Shown: positions 1-8,488 of the stretch, piece after piece
How positions within the stretch are numbered: the first letter of the stretch is position 1
Layout of the letters: each line of letters opens with the position of its first letter
NCBI GenBank assembly: GCA_041653595.1
Contig: JBAZFB010000020.1
Coordinates: 1 to 23,754, forward strand
Reading direction: 5' to 3'
Length of the DNA stretch: 23,754 nucleotides
DNA from: Candidatus Omnitrophota bacterium
GTDB taxonomy: Bacteria > Omnitrophota > Gorgyraeia > Pluralincolimonadales > Pluralincolimonadaceae
Notes under the pieces: generated by a model
Told to the model about the DNA's origin: nothing
Databases searched by the model: none
Seen by the model: only the letters and a program-made list of their open reading frames with translations
Program-made: the position numbers and the translations under genes

Positions 1-2
1 CC

Positions 3-3000
3 AAGACCGTCCACCTTAATAACATGGATATCCAGGTGGCGACCAACCTCGATGAGGCAGGCGACAGCATAGTCCTCGACTCGGCCTGCGAGTTCGACGA
101 TATGACGGTCACTGTCGGCACGCTTAATAACTCGGGAGGCTACGATTTAACGGTCAGCGGCAGCTGGGAGATCTCCGGCACAGGGACTTTCACGCCGGGT
201 ACCGGCGCAGCCTCGGTGATCTTAACCGGCGCAGCCAAGAACATAACCACCACCTCCAGTAATTCCTGTGTCTTTTATAACCTGACCGTCTCGGGCAGTT
301 ATACCCTGCAATCGTCTATAGGAATGGCCCATAATATGACGATCGGCAGCACGGGCACCCTGGATGCCTCTAATAAGACTATCACCATGACGGGCAGCAC
401 GGGCAATTTTGATGTAGAGGGCACCTTCACTTACGGCACCTCTACGGTTGTCATGCAGGCGACAGCCGAGATCCTGGGCCCAGCCAGCGGCACCGGGATC
501 TTTAAAGCCGGATTTTATAATTTGACTATCGGTAAAGTGTCCGCGACCCCGACCGTAACAGTTATCGCCGGAGGCACGTGGGAAGGCATACAGGTTTCTC
601 ATACCCTGACCATACTATCCGGAGCCACTCTTACTACCGGCCTCGCCGACAGGAAAATCCAGATGCTAAACGGCTCGACGATAGTCAACAGCGGCACGTG
701 CGACCCGTCAGAGCTCGAGTTTAACCTTGGCAGCAGCGCGGGCACCGCCACCATGGGCGGCGGCAGTTACACAGGCGACCACATCCAGATCGTCCAGGGC
801 ACAGTGACCCTGGCCGGGGCCGTGACCGCCTCTTATGAGTGGAGAATAGGTTATTGGCTATCTAACTCGCCCGGCGTCCTTAACCTCAATGGTTATAATC
901 TTACGTCCTCAGGCAGTATTATCCTCGGCAACCATGGATACACGGACCATGTAGGCCAGCTGATCACCGGTTCGGGAAGCATAACCGCGCTCAACCTTTA
1001 TGTAAATGAGACGGTAACCAGCGGCGGCGACCACTGCTCTATTACCGTGGGAAGCGGCAGTGTTTGCACTTTTTCAGGAGAAGTTTTGACCCATGGGAAC
1101 GGCATCATCACAAATAACGGTTCGATCGTTTGCGGTAATTTCACTAACGAGAGCGGCGGCACCTATACCGCCAATACCGCAGGATGTTCCATATCCTGCG
1201 CAAATTTCACTAACGCCGGGACATTCACCAACAGCCAGACCAACACCGTCTCCGCCTCGGGAAATGTGGTAATAACCGCTTTCGGCGCCACAACCACCAA
1301 GAACACCCTTACCATGACAGGCGACGGCAAATACATAAATTCCAGCGCGCATTTGGGCAATCTTGTCAATAACGGCGGTACCAGCCTCAGCAGGAATTAT
1401 ATCGACGGCAATAACCTCACCCTTGACGGGACATTTACGAATAATTCGGGGAAATACTTTACCACCCTTGACGACGACACTACGACCAGCCGAAACCTCA
1501 CTACCGGAGACGGCGGCGTGAACGGCACGATAGCTATAAGCGGCCCTTTCTACGCGAACGCCTCGACAATAACTATTCAAGACGCCACGACCGGCAACTT
1601 CGATGTGAACGTACAGGCTAATTTTCAATGGGGCACTTCTCTCGTCGACCTTAAGGGCACGGGCTCGATAATCGGCCATAGCCACTACATAACTTTCAAT
1701 AGTTTGACCTGCGGCTATGCCGGCAAGACTACTTCGATCAACATGGGCGCCGACTGGATGGGCTTCGATATCCATGGGACGTTGACCGTCGGGACAGGCG
1801 TTCTCCAGCAAAGCGTCGCTAATCAAAAGATTTTTGTATACGGCGCTACGATCGTAAACAGCGGCACAATTTACGTGACGGAGCTTTGGTTCGACTTAGC
1901 CGCCCCCACCACCATGAATGGCGGGGATCTATCGACCACCCAGATATTTATTGCCAACGGCGCCACATTGACCCTTACGGGGAACGTGACCCATTCCGGA
2001 AATTGGCAGACAGGCCATCAGGGCCAGAATACGACTAACGTCCTTAACGTCAACCAGTACAATATTGTAAGTTCGGGATGGTTCGACGCGGGGGAGTGGA
2101 ACCTGACCGATTTTGCATGCGTAGGCCAGGTGAACGTTACGACAGGCAACATCACGGTAGCGTTAGATATGCATGTATATCCCAGAATAAACGGCTCGGA
2201 TGTCTCTTCCATTGATTTAGGAAGCGGCACTCACAGCATCGGGCTTGAGCTTGGTATTGTAACAAGCGGCACCGTCCCTGAATCCACCGCAAATGCCACG
2301 CTTACTCTTTCAAGCGCCACAACCACCGTAGGGGGGAATTTTAAGAACTTGGGGACTTCCGCCCAGGTCATCGCCAACGGCGGCACAGTTGTATTTAACG
2401 ACAATACCAGGACCTCGACCATATACGGAAGCACCTCATTCTATAACTTGACCTGCACGACCGCAGGCAAGACATTGCTTTTTAACGTGGAAACGCCCAC
2501 CAATAATTATTGCACGACCGTCACCCATAACCTGAATTTCTCCGGCAGTTCGGGCGCGGGTAACCTGGTAACGCTGGGCCGTTCGGACGGAAGCGGCTCA
2601 AACCAATGGGCCGTATATCCGGCCGGTTCCAAAGGCGCATCACCCGGCTGGACAGCCGCGTATGTGGATGTATCGAATTCCGTCAACCTCAATGCTAATT
2701 ATATCAATCCCGATAATTCCAACGACGGCGGGAATAACACCAACTGGTTTAGTCCCACCCTGGTCAAATTGACGTCTTTTTACGCCATAGGTTATTTTGA
2801 CAAAGTAGATATCCGTTGGAATACGGCCTCGGAATACAATAATGCGGGTTTTAACCTTTACGTGAGCACGAACAAGAACGGGCCTTATGCAAAATTAAAT
2901 CCTTCGCTGATCCCGGGCCTGGGCACCTCCACCATAGGAGGGGAGTATTCCTATCCCGACGGCAACGTAACCGGCGGCAATACCTATTATTATAAGTTGG

Positions 3001-6000
3001 AAGACGTGGAATTCAGCGGGCGCACCAGGATGCACGGACCCGTAACGGCCCATCCGGGGCTGGATTCGGATGGCGACGGGATGACCGATGATTGGGAGAT
3101 CTATCACGGGCTTGATCCCCGCGATCCTGGCGATGCCTCGCTTGACCCGGATGGCGACGGGTTCACTAATTTAGAGGAATTCTTACACGGCACGGACCCG
3201 AAGCAAAAAGAGGAAGAGGCGCAAGAAGGGATACGCGTAATCAGTTCGGATGAATCAGGTATTACCCTGGAGCTCATAACCTCGGAATTTAAGGCGACCC
3301 CTAAAAAGATAGGCGGGGTCGCGTATCAGGTCCTTGGGATCCCCGGATACGAGCACGGATATACCGATGAACAGGGAAAACCCCGGATGCCGCTCAAGTC
3401 GGTCCTGTTAAGCATTCCGCAGGGCGTATCTTGCGCCGTCGCGGACCTGGATTTTGATGTGGTCGAACTATCCGGCTACAATATCTATCCTGTCAGAAGT
3501 TCCCGCGTTATCGGGGACTTAAAGAAAACAATGACTGCCGATGAAAATTTGAAAGCGGGAAAACCCCGGTTCAAGAAGATAGAATCGCAGCTTATAGTAG
3601 ACAAGAAATTTTATTCTGCGGATGAATATTATCCCGTTGATATAGTCAGCCTAGGGTTCGTGGGAGAAATGAGGGGCCAAAGAACGGCTTGCGTGAACAT
3701 CGCTCCCCTGGCTTTTAATCCGGCCCGTCATGACTTGAAATTTTATAAGAGGATAAAGGTCAAACTGCAATTCAGCGCCAACGAAGTCAACCCGCCGGTA
3801 GAGCCGCCCCTGCCTTTGCCCGGAAAGTATTCTAAGGTGAAGGCATACACCACAAAAGAAGGGTTGCACCGGATAGGGTGGGATGACCTTTGGAATGCCG
3901 GTTTATACGATATAGCGCGGTTGGATCCGCGCAAGATAAGGTGCTATAACAAAGGTAAGGAGATAGCCCTGCGTATTTCCGGGGAAGAGGACGGGATATT
4001 CGGCCGTTATGACTATATTGAATTTTACGCACAAGCCAATAATTCAAAATATTCAAAAGAGAATGTCTATTGGCTCACCTACGACCAGGGAGCGGGATTG
4101 AGGATGGAGAATGCGCCTGCCGATACTCACGACCCGGCGGAAGCCCCCGACAGGTTCAGGGCCGCAACGCGCTTAGAGAAGAACGATTATTATTGGGGCG
4201 AGCGCAAAGGCCCCGAGGATGTTGACCGCTGGTTTTGGGACAGCTACATCTGGGGAGGGGCGCAGGTTGATTACCAGATAGATCTTAAAGACATAAATCT
4301 CCTACATCCCGGAGATGAGGCGAGGGTGAGAGTCGCCTATTACGCCCTATTCGACGTCAGCCATCAAACATCGACCTATCTTAATAACGGGCTTATTGAT
4401 GATGTGTCATGGGAGGGACAGGATGAACATGTGGTAGAGATAAATGTGCCGCAGGACGCCCTTGTCGAGGGCGGCAACACTATAACTATAGCGGCGCAGC
4501 TTCCTCAGGGGGCAGAATACGACCTTCTTGTGCCAAACTACTTTGAGGTGGAATATTGGCGGAATTTTGTCGCGGACGACAATCTCCTGGATTTTTCTTA
4601 TAAGTCGGTTATCGGCGGTGTGGCCGAGTTCAATATATCCGGGTTTACGAGAGATGACGCCGAATTATTTGATATAACCGAGCCGGCAACGGCCAAATAT
4701 GTCACCGGCTTCGGGGTTGTATTTCAATCAAACGGTTCATATTCGTTAATATTCAGGTACGATTTCAAGCCGGGTGAGGAAAAGAGATTCCTAGCCTTGA
4801 CCCCGGATAAAGCAAATTTAGCCGAGCGCCTGAAGATCAATGCGCCTTCGAAGCTGTCTTCACCGGAAAACAAGGCCGACTATATAATAATTTCATACGG
4901 GGACTTTAAAAACAGCCTCTCCCCGCTTGAGAGATTGTATAGGAATAAAAGGCTGAACGTAAGCGTAGTCGACGTCGAGGATGTATACGACGAATTTAAT
5001 TACGGCCTTGTGAGCCCGTATGCGATAAAAGATTTCTTAAGATTCGCCTATAATAGATGGCGGCATCCGGTGCCTACGTATGTGCTCCTGGTCGGCGACG
5101 CGAATTACGATTACAGGGATTGCCTGGGTTCCGGGAAAATAAACTATGTCCCGGCTTACCTGTTGCCTGACGTGCCGTATATGGGCGAGACCGCTTCGGA
5201 TAACTGGTTTGTGTGCCTGGACCCCCCGCAACTTGTCGGCGGGCAAGTCCAGGATGATATATTGCCGGATATGTTCATCGGCAGGATCCCCGCAAGGAAC
5301 AAAGACGAAGTCGATAATGTAGTCAGGAAAACCGTGGTTTATGCCAATCTGCGTTCCAGGGAATACGGCAGAAAAGTCGTTCTTGCGGCAGATGACGAGG
5401 CGCTCTTTGAGCAGATCTCGGATAACCTGCTGCAGTATCTGCCCAAGAAGGCGATACCGGTGAAATTATATCTTTCCGGTTACACAGATTATTCACAATT
5501 TACCCAGGACATGATAAATAATATAAATAGCGGCACGGTCTTGCTGAATTACGTAGGACACGGCTCGACCGACCTTTGGACCCAGGAGGGATTATTTAAT
5601 ACGGGTACGGTCGGTTTATTGAATAATTACCGCAAGTATCCCTTTGTCATCTCCTTTGATTGCCTTGACGGTTATTTCCTGCACCCGGAAGAGGGGAACG
5701 AATCTCTGGCCGAGGTGTTTATAAAGAGAAGAGATGCCGGCGCGATCGCCTGTTTTTCTCCCACAGGTATGGGCGTGCCGGAAGGGCACCAGGCCTTAAG
5801 CGAAGAATTATACAAATCGATCTTTGTGGACGGCAATTACAGGCTTGGCCCCGCCACAACCAAAGCGAAGATAAACTTTTTTTCCAATACGGGAGGACAG
5901 CATAAAGACCTGATACAAACGCAGACTCTCTTTGGAGACCCGGCCTTGTCTTTAAATATAGAGAAGAATATAAAAGTTAAAAAAATAGAGATACAGTCCG

Positions 6001-6131
6001 GCAGTAATCAGCCTTCGCTGTCTATGCCGGCGGATAGTTTTGCGAATATCCTCCGGGAAGTCTTGACAAACGTTAAAGACAGCGAAAGATGGAAAGACGG
6101 TTCTAAAGAATCTAAGGAGCCGGAAGACTAA
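3..6131 (+). CDS. Giant secreted/surface protein with C25 (gingipain-like) peptidase domain, 5'-partial
   Basis: The frame is open to the window edge, so the true start lies upstream; the first ATG inside is at 24 and numbering below starts there (2035 residues). Residues 1-910 are Gly/Thr/Ser/Asn-rich short beta-strand repeats, suggesting a beta-helix or adhesin stalk. Residues about 914-1012 resemble a fibronectin-type domain of the kind seen in Bacteroidetes secreted proteins (WNTASEYNNAGF). Residues 1013-1060 hold two DxDGDG loops like thrombospondin type-3 Ca-binding repeats. From about 1081 a gingipain-propeptide-like region (GKPRMPLKSVLLSIPQG) leads to the caspase-like C25 domain, about 1600-1990, with His1846 in YVGHGS and Cys1880 in SFDCLDG as the expected catalytic pair, and the family-typical LFGDPALSL near the end. 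No sorting domain (PEP-CTERM, LPXTG or T9SS type) is visible in the last 70 residues, which are charged. The protease call is firm. Secretion and the adhesive role of the repeats are inferred, because the signal peptide would lie outside the window. Confidence 0.87.
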   Translation, partial: KTVHLNNMDIQVATNLDEAGDSIVLDSACEFDDMTVTVGTLNNSGGYDLTVSGSWEISGTGTFTPGTGAASVILTGAAKNITTTSSNSCVFYNLTVSGSYTLQSSIGMAHNMTIGSTGTLDASNKTITMTGSTGNFDVEGTFTYGTSTVVMQATAEILGPASGTGIFKAGFYNLTIGKVSATPTVTVIAGGTWEGIQVSHTLTILSGATLTTGLADRKIQMLNGSTIVNSGTCDPSELEFNLGSSAGTATMGGGSYTGDHIQIVQGTVTLAGAVTASYEWRIGYWLSNSPGVLNLNGYNLTSSGSIILGNHGYTDHVGQLITGSGSITALNLYVNETVTSGGDHCSITVGSGSVCTFSGEVLTHGNGIITNNGSIVCGNFTNESGGTYTANTAGCSISCANFTNAGTFTNSQTNTVSASGNVVITAFGATTTKNTLTMTGDGKYINSSAHLGNLVNNGGTSLSRNYIDGNNLTLDGTFTNNSGKYFTTLDDDTTTSRNLTTGDGGVNGTIAISGPFYANASTITIQDATTGNFDVNVQANFQWGTSLVDLKGTGSIIGHSHYITFNSLTCGYAGKTTSINMGADWMGFDIHGTLTVGTGVLQQSVANQKIFVYGATIVNSGTIYVTELWFDLAAPTTMNGGDLSTTQIFIANGATLTLTGNVTHSGNWQTGHQGQNTTNVLNVNQYNIVSSGWFDAGEWNLTDFACVGQVNVTTGNITVALDMHVYPRINGSDVSSIDLGSGTHSIGLELGIVTSGTVPESTANATLTLSSATTTVGGNFKNLGTSAQVIANGGTVVFNDNTRTSTIYGSTSFYNLTCTTAGKTLLFNVETPTNNYCTTVTHNLNFSGSSGAGNLVTLGRSDGSGSNQWAVYPAGSKGASPGWTAAYVDVSNSVNLNANYINPDNSNDGGNNTNWFSPTLVKLTSFYAIGYFDKVDIRWNTASEYNNAGFNLYVSTNKNGPYAKLNPSLIPGLGTSTIGGEYSYPDGNVTGGNTYYYKLEDVEFSGRTRMHGPVTAHPGLDSDGDGMTDDWEIYHGLDPRDPGDASLDPDGDGFTNLEEFLHGTDPKQKEEEAQEGIRVISSDESGITLELITSEFKATPKKIGGVAYQVLGIPGYEHGYTDEQGKPRMPLKSVLLSIPQGVSCAVADLDFDVVELSGYNIYPVRSSRVIGDLKKTMTADENLKAGKPRFKKIESQLIVDKKFYSADEYYPVDIVSLGFVGEMRGQRTACVNIAPLAFNPARHDLKFYKRIKVKLQFSANEVNPPVEPPLPLPGKYSKVKAYTTKEGLHRIGWDDLWNAGLYDIARLDPRKIRCYNKGKEIALRISGEEDGIFGRYDYIEFYAQANNSKYSKENVYWLTYDQGAGLRMENAPADTHDPAEAPDRFRAATRLEKNDYYWGERKGPEDVDRWFWDSYIWGGAQVDYQIDLKDINLLHPGDEARVRVAYYALFDVSHQTSTYLNNGLIDDVSWEGQDEHVVEINVPQDALVEGGNTITIAAQLPQGAEYDLLVPNYFEVEYWRNFVADDNLLDFSYKSVIGGVAEFNISGFTRDDAELFDITEPATAKYVTGFGVVFQSNGSYSLIFRYDFKPGEEKRFLALTPDKANLAERLKINAPSKLSSPENKADYIIISYGDFKNSLSPLERLYRNKRLNVSVVDVEDVYDEFNYGLVSPYAIKDFLRFAYNRWRHPVPTYVLLVGDANYDYRDCLGSGKINYVPAYLLPDVPYMGETASDNWFVCLDPPQLVGGQVQDDILPDMFIGRIPARNKDEVDNVVRKTVVYANLRSREYGRKVVLAADDEALFEQISDNLLQYLPKKAIPVKLYLSGYTDYSQFTQDMINNINSGTVLLNYVGHGSTDLWTQEGLFNTGTVGLLNNYRKYPFVISFDCLDGYFLHPEEGNESLAEVFIKRRDAGAIACFSPTGMGVPEGHQALSEELYKSIFVDGNYRLGPATTKAKINFFSNTGGQHKDLIQTQTLFGDPALSLNIEKNIKVKKIEIQSGSNQPSLSMPADSFANILREVLTNVKDSERWKDGSKESKEPED
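387..1061 (+). repeat. Internal duplication, copy 1 (repeat module of the giant protease)
   Basis: Protein-level repeat covering residues about 122-346. It matches copy 2 at 1578-2231 in the same order: TGNFDV, then a GT-rich strand region, IVNSGT, a long middle part with an LNxNxYNxxSSG core, and a final SI-x-x-GSG motif. The offset is 390-397 residues. Matches are at protein level and diverged, so this is an old module duplication, not a recent tandem repeat. Confidence 0.7.
1578..2231 (+). repeat. Internal duplication, copy 2 (repeat module of the giant protease)
   Basis: Second copy, residues about 519-736, of the module at 387-1061. The shared landmarks are TGNFDV at residue 525, IVNSGT at 610, LNVNQYN with SSG after it, and SIDLGSG at 729-735. 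The spacing between landmarks is conserved to within a few residues, which supports a duplicated structural unit and not chance low complexity. Confidence 0.7.
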
Positions 6132-6148
6132 GATTTTTCCAGGGAGAG

Positions 6149-6991
6149 ATGAAAAGAAAACTCAGGATAGAGGTCGCCGGCCATATAGTAGGTCTCAACA
6201 TCGATGAAGATCGCCACGCATCTTTTGTTAAAGATATCCTCGAAGCATATGATGCGTTTCTTTCCGACGCCGAACCGACGCTTTCCGTAGATGTAGAGTT
6301 GACCCGCGATGCGCCGCCGGAATATTTCCCTTTTTCGAAACTTGTTTTTAAAGATGGCGCCATGGTCATAGAGGATGATTGTCTTTTAGGCAGTCTGGAT
6401 TTCTCAAAAAGACGCGGCCGGATAAAATTAAATCCCCTGAATCCCCTGTATCCGTTGGGCACTTTCCTGAGGAATCTTTACACATTTTTGGTGGTCCTGG
6501 AAGACGGGGGGATAGCCCTGCACGCGGCGGGCGTATTGGAAGGGGAAGAGGCGCACGTATTTATCGGTCCGTCTACCGCGGGAAAGTCCACGGTGGCCGG
6601 CTTATCTCCGGGAAGGGTTATCTTAAGCGACGACCTGATACTCGCCAAGAAAGTTGACGGTGAATTTAAAATTTTTCCCACTCCGGCCTGGGGAGATAGG
6701 CAAATAGGGCCGAGGCAGAACAGGCCTTACCGGATAAAGGGCTTGTTTAAATTGATAAAAGACAAGACGGTATATCTGGAGAGGTTCTCACCCGCGTACG
6801 CTCTGGCGAATATATTTACCGTACCCCATATACCGGCCGGATCGATCCCCAAAGAGGGATTGCTTACGACATTTTCGGAACTCCTGTCCGCCGTGCCTTG
6901 TTATGGGCTGCATTTCCTGCCGGAGCCCTCGTTCTGGCTTCATATAGAGGGGCTTAAATCTGAAATAGCGCTCTCAAGGAGAGAGAATTGA
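6149..6991 (+). CDS. HPr-kinase-like P-loop protein of a RiPP-type cassette
   Basis: 280 residues. A Walker A loop GPSTAGKST lies at residues 140-148 (Lys146), preceded by ALHAAGV and followed by LSDDLILAK as a Walker-B-like acidic strand. This layout is that of the C-terminal domain of HPr kinase/phosphorylase and of the HprK-like proteins found beside PqqD and radical SAM genes (for example the ScmC type) or in some lasso-peptide clusters. In the lasso cases such kinases phosphorylate the C-terminal Ser of the peptide. The N-terminal 120 residues are not recognised. An AGGGAGAG ribosome-binding stretch abuts the ATG, and the gene starts 17 bases after the giant protease gene and overlaps the next start by a few bases. 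ATP binding is well supported; the phosphate acceptor is inferred. Confidence 0.8.
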   Translation: MKRKLRIEVAGHIVGLNIDEDRHASFVKDILEAYDAFLSDAEPTLSVDVELTRDAPPEYFPFSKLVFKDGAMVIEDDCLLGSLDFSKRRGRIKLNPLNPLYPLGTFLRNLYTFLVVLEDGGIALHAAGVLEGEEAHVFIGPSTAGKSTVAGLSPGRVILSDDLILAKKVDGEFKIFPTPAWGDRQIGPRQNRPYRIKGLFKLIKDKTVYLERFSPAYALANIFTVPHIPAGSIPKEGLLTTFSELLSAVPCYGLHFLPEPSFWLHIEGLKSEIALSRREN

Positions 6992-6993
6992 CC

Positions 6994-7269
6994 ATGGACA
7001 TGAAGACAAAGATACCTGTCAAATCCGGCAAGACCGCTTCAAGGATCATAGACGGAGAGGCCGTTATCGTCCTTTTGGATAAACAGGAGACCATTGTTTT
7101 GAACGACGTCGGTTCGCGCATATGGGAGATCATGGACGGAAAGAAGGATATCGATGAGATCAGCGGCGCGATCATGTCGGAATTCGACGCGGCGCGCGAA
7201 GAGGCGTTGAAAGACATTACCGAGTTCGTCGAAGATATGGTACAGAGAGGGGCGGCAGAGATCAAATAA
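6994..7269 (+). CDS. PqqD-like RiPP recognition protein
   Basis: 91 residues from the ATG at 6994. A TTG at 6988, which overlaps the previous stop, is an alternative two codons longer; AAGGAG lies upstream in range of both. The sequence shows the PqqD pattern: a first strand pair (DGEAVIVLLDKQETIVLND), the VGSRIWEIMDG helix, a three-helix part with IDEISGAIMSEFDA, and a C-terminal helix ending FVEDMVQRGA. PqqD-like proteins bind the leader of a precursor peptide and present it to the radical SAM partner. The gene lies between the HprK-like gene and the radical SAM gene, one base before the latter, which strongly suggests translational coupling and complex formation. Confidence 0.88.
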   Translation: MDMKTKIPVKSGKTASRIIDGEAVIVLLDKQETIVLNDVGSRIWEIMDGKKDIDEISGAIMSEFDAAREEALKDITEFVEDMVQRGAAEIK

Positions 7270-7270
7270 A

Positions 7271-8323
7271 ATGAGAGAAACCGATACGGGCCAGGACCGG
7301 TATTCAAGGATATACCGCAAGACAATGGATGATTTTATCTGCTTCATGGCCCATTGGGAATTGACCTATAAATGCAATTTAGGATGCAGGCATTGTTACG
7401 CCGCCGGGGTGAAAGGCAGACAGGAATTTTCTTATGAAAAGGCAAGATCCGTCATAGACGAGCTCAAAAATATGGGTTGTCTTTATCTTACCTTCAGCGG
7501 CGGCGAGGTTTTGATGAGGGATGATTTTTTTGATATCGCGTCATATGCGAGAGAGCAGGGTTTCGCCCTGCGGCTGATGACCAACGCCACTTTGATCGAC
7601 GAAACTGTCAGCGGGAAAATAGCGTCTCTCCATCCTTTGGCGGTCGAGACGAGCATATATGCCGCCGATAAGGGCCTGCACGATGCCATCACTTTTTCCC
7701 CGGGTTCTTTCGATAAGACAATAAAAGCAGCGGCGCTTCTCAGGGACAGGAAGATAAAAGTCGTCCTTAAGTTCCTTATCATGAACGACAATATCGGGGA
7801 GTTCAGGGCTGTTGAGTCGTTAGCGGGGGAGATCGGCGCGGATTTTGTATTTGATTATTGCGTCGTGGGCAGGAACGACGGCTCGAAAGGCCCCTTGAAA
7901 CACAGGCTCAACGGGGAGAAGATCAAAGATTTCTTCGTATCAAACAATATTCCCCTTAAGAAAAGAGAGGCCGACGGCGACGCGCTTCTTTGCATCGCCG
8001 GGTTCAATAATATTTTTATTACGCCCCATCTCGATGTTTATCCGTGTATCGGATTGAACGTAAAATTGGGCAGCCTCTATGAAGAGAGGCTTGAGGATAT
8101 ATGGCGTTCCTCGGCGGGGTTAAAGTTCGTAAGAAATATAAAACTGCCCGACCTCCCGGAATGCAAGAGATGCGGCCTCGCGCAATTTTGTTTTAGATGT
8201 TCCGGAATAGCGCTTTCCGAGGACGGCGATATTTTTGGACCGTCGAATTTTGATTGTTCGGTCGCAAAAGCAATAGGTGAAATTGTAGCGGAAAGAAAGG
8301 AATTGATAAGCGATGAAAGATAG
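7271..8323 (+). CDS. Radical SAM/SPASM peptide-modifying enzyme
   Basis: 350 residues. The radical SAM cluster CxxxCxxC is at Cys35, Cys39 and Cys42 in the sequence KCNLGCRHCY, followed by the FSGGEVLMR glycine-rich SAM motif. The C-terminal SPASM region has Cys241, Cys259, Cys298, Cys301, Cys307, Cys310 and Cys329, enough to hold auxiliary iron-sulfur clusters. Enzymes of this architecture with a PqqD partner modify short ribosomal peptides (thioether, C-C or epimer chemistry), or process PQQ-like and mycofactocin-like precursors. The ATG follows the PqqD-like stop by one base. Its last codons overlap the ATG of the short peptide gene at 8313. The family is firm. The exact chemistry cannot be read from the sequence; the Cys residues of the putative substrate make a thioether (sactipeptide-like) product one option. 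Confidence 0.92.
   Translation: MRETDTGQDRYSRIYRKTMDDFICFMAHWELTYKCNLGCRHCYAAGVKGRQEFSYEKARSVIDELKNMGCLYLTFSGGEVLMRDDFFDIASYAREQGFALRLMTNATLIDETVSGKIASLHPLAVETSIYAADKGLHDAITFSPGSFDKTIKAAALLRDRKIKVVLKFLIMNDNIGEFRAVESLAGEIGADFVFDYCVVGRNDGSKGPLKHRLNGEKIKDFFVSNNIPLKKREADGDALLCIAGFNNIFITPHLDVYPCIGLNVKLGSLYEERLEDIWRSSAGLKFVRNIKLPDLPECKRCGLAQFCFRCSGIALSEDGDIFGPSNFDCSVAKAIGEIVAERKELISDER
8296..8301 (+). promoter_or_regulatory. Ribosome-binding site of the short peptide gene
   Basis: AAAGGA lies 11 bases before the ATG at 8313, inside the end of the radical SAM gene. It supports that the 52-codon frame is really translated. Confidence 0.5.
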
Positions 8324-8471
8324 CCCGCGTGAAGGAAAAAGGAAGCCGTACCGCAAGCCGGCCGTCATTTTTTCCAAGAGGATAGAGGTGATATCCACGG
8401 TTTGCAATACAGCCAGGGGAGGATTTAGCGGCTGCAGAAAAACAGCCCCCTGCACCCGCGTTCTTTCGTAA
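8313..8471 (+). CDS. Putative RiPP precursor peptide, 52 residues
   Basis: A short frame that fills the space between the radical SAM gene (overlap 11 bases) and the peptidase gene (17-base gap). It has an ATG, an upstream AAAGGA and a TAA stop. The N-terminal half is Lys/Arg-rich and holds a YxxP motif (KPYRKPAVI, residues 11-19) with Glu25 after it. Tyr-x-x-Pro leader motifs are known contact points for PqqD-type recognition domains in lasso-peptide leaders. The C-terminal half has Cys31, Cys41 and Cys47, a Gly-Gly at 36-37, FSG at 38-40, and ends in Ser52. The likely core is residues from about 28-31 onward. No homologue is recalled, so the call rests on position, size and motifs. Alternatives are a small unmodified regulatory peptide or a chance frame, but the tight fit with its neighbours argues against chance. 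Confidence 0.72.
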   Translation: MKDSPREGKRKPYRKPAVIFSKRIEVISTVCNTARGGFSGCRKTAPCTRVLS

Positions 8472-8488
8472 ATAAGGGCCGGGTTAAA

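Noticed and set aside
1074..1826. Long antisense frame (250 codons) opposite the repeat region
   Set aside because: It lies antisense to Gly/Thr/Ser-rich repeats whose codon bias opens the reverse frame; its product has no recognisable motif and the plus-strand gene is clear.
6379..6657. Plus-strand frame of 92 codons inside the HprK-like gene
   Set aside because: Shadow in another frame of a gene with an intact P-loop motif; the product is low-quality (Arg/Gly-rich) sequence.
8215..8312. A separate promoter for the peptide gene inside the end of the radical SAM gene
   Set aside because: TTGATT is present, but no matching -10 box at 16-18 bases; nothing strong enough to call.
8120..8455. 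Antisense frame covering the end of the radical SAM gene and the short peptide gene
   Set aside because: No family features, no ribosome-binding site, and it conflicts with two supported plus-strand genes.
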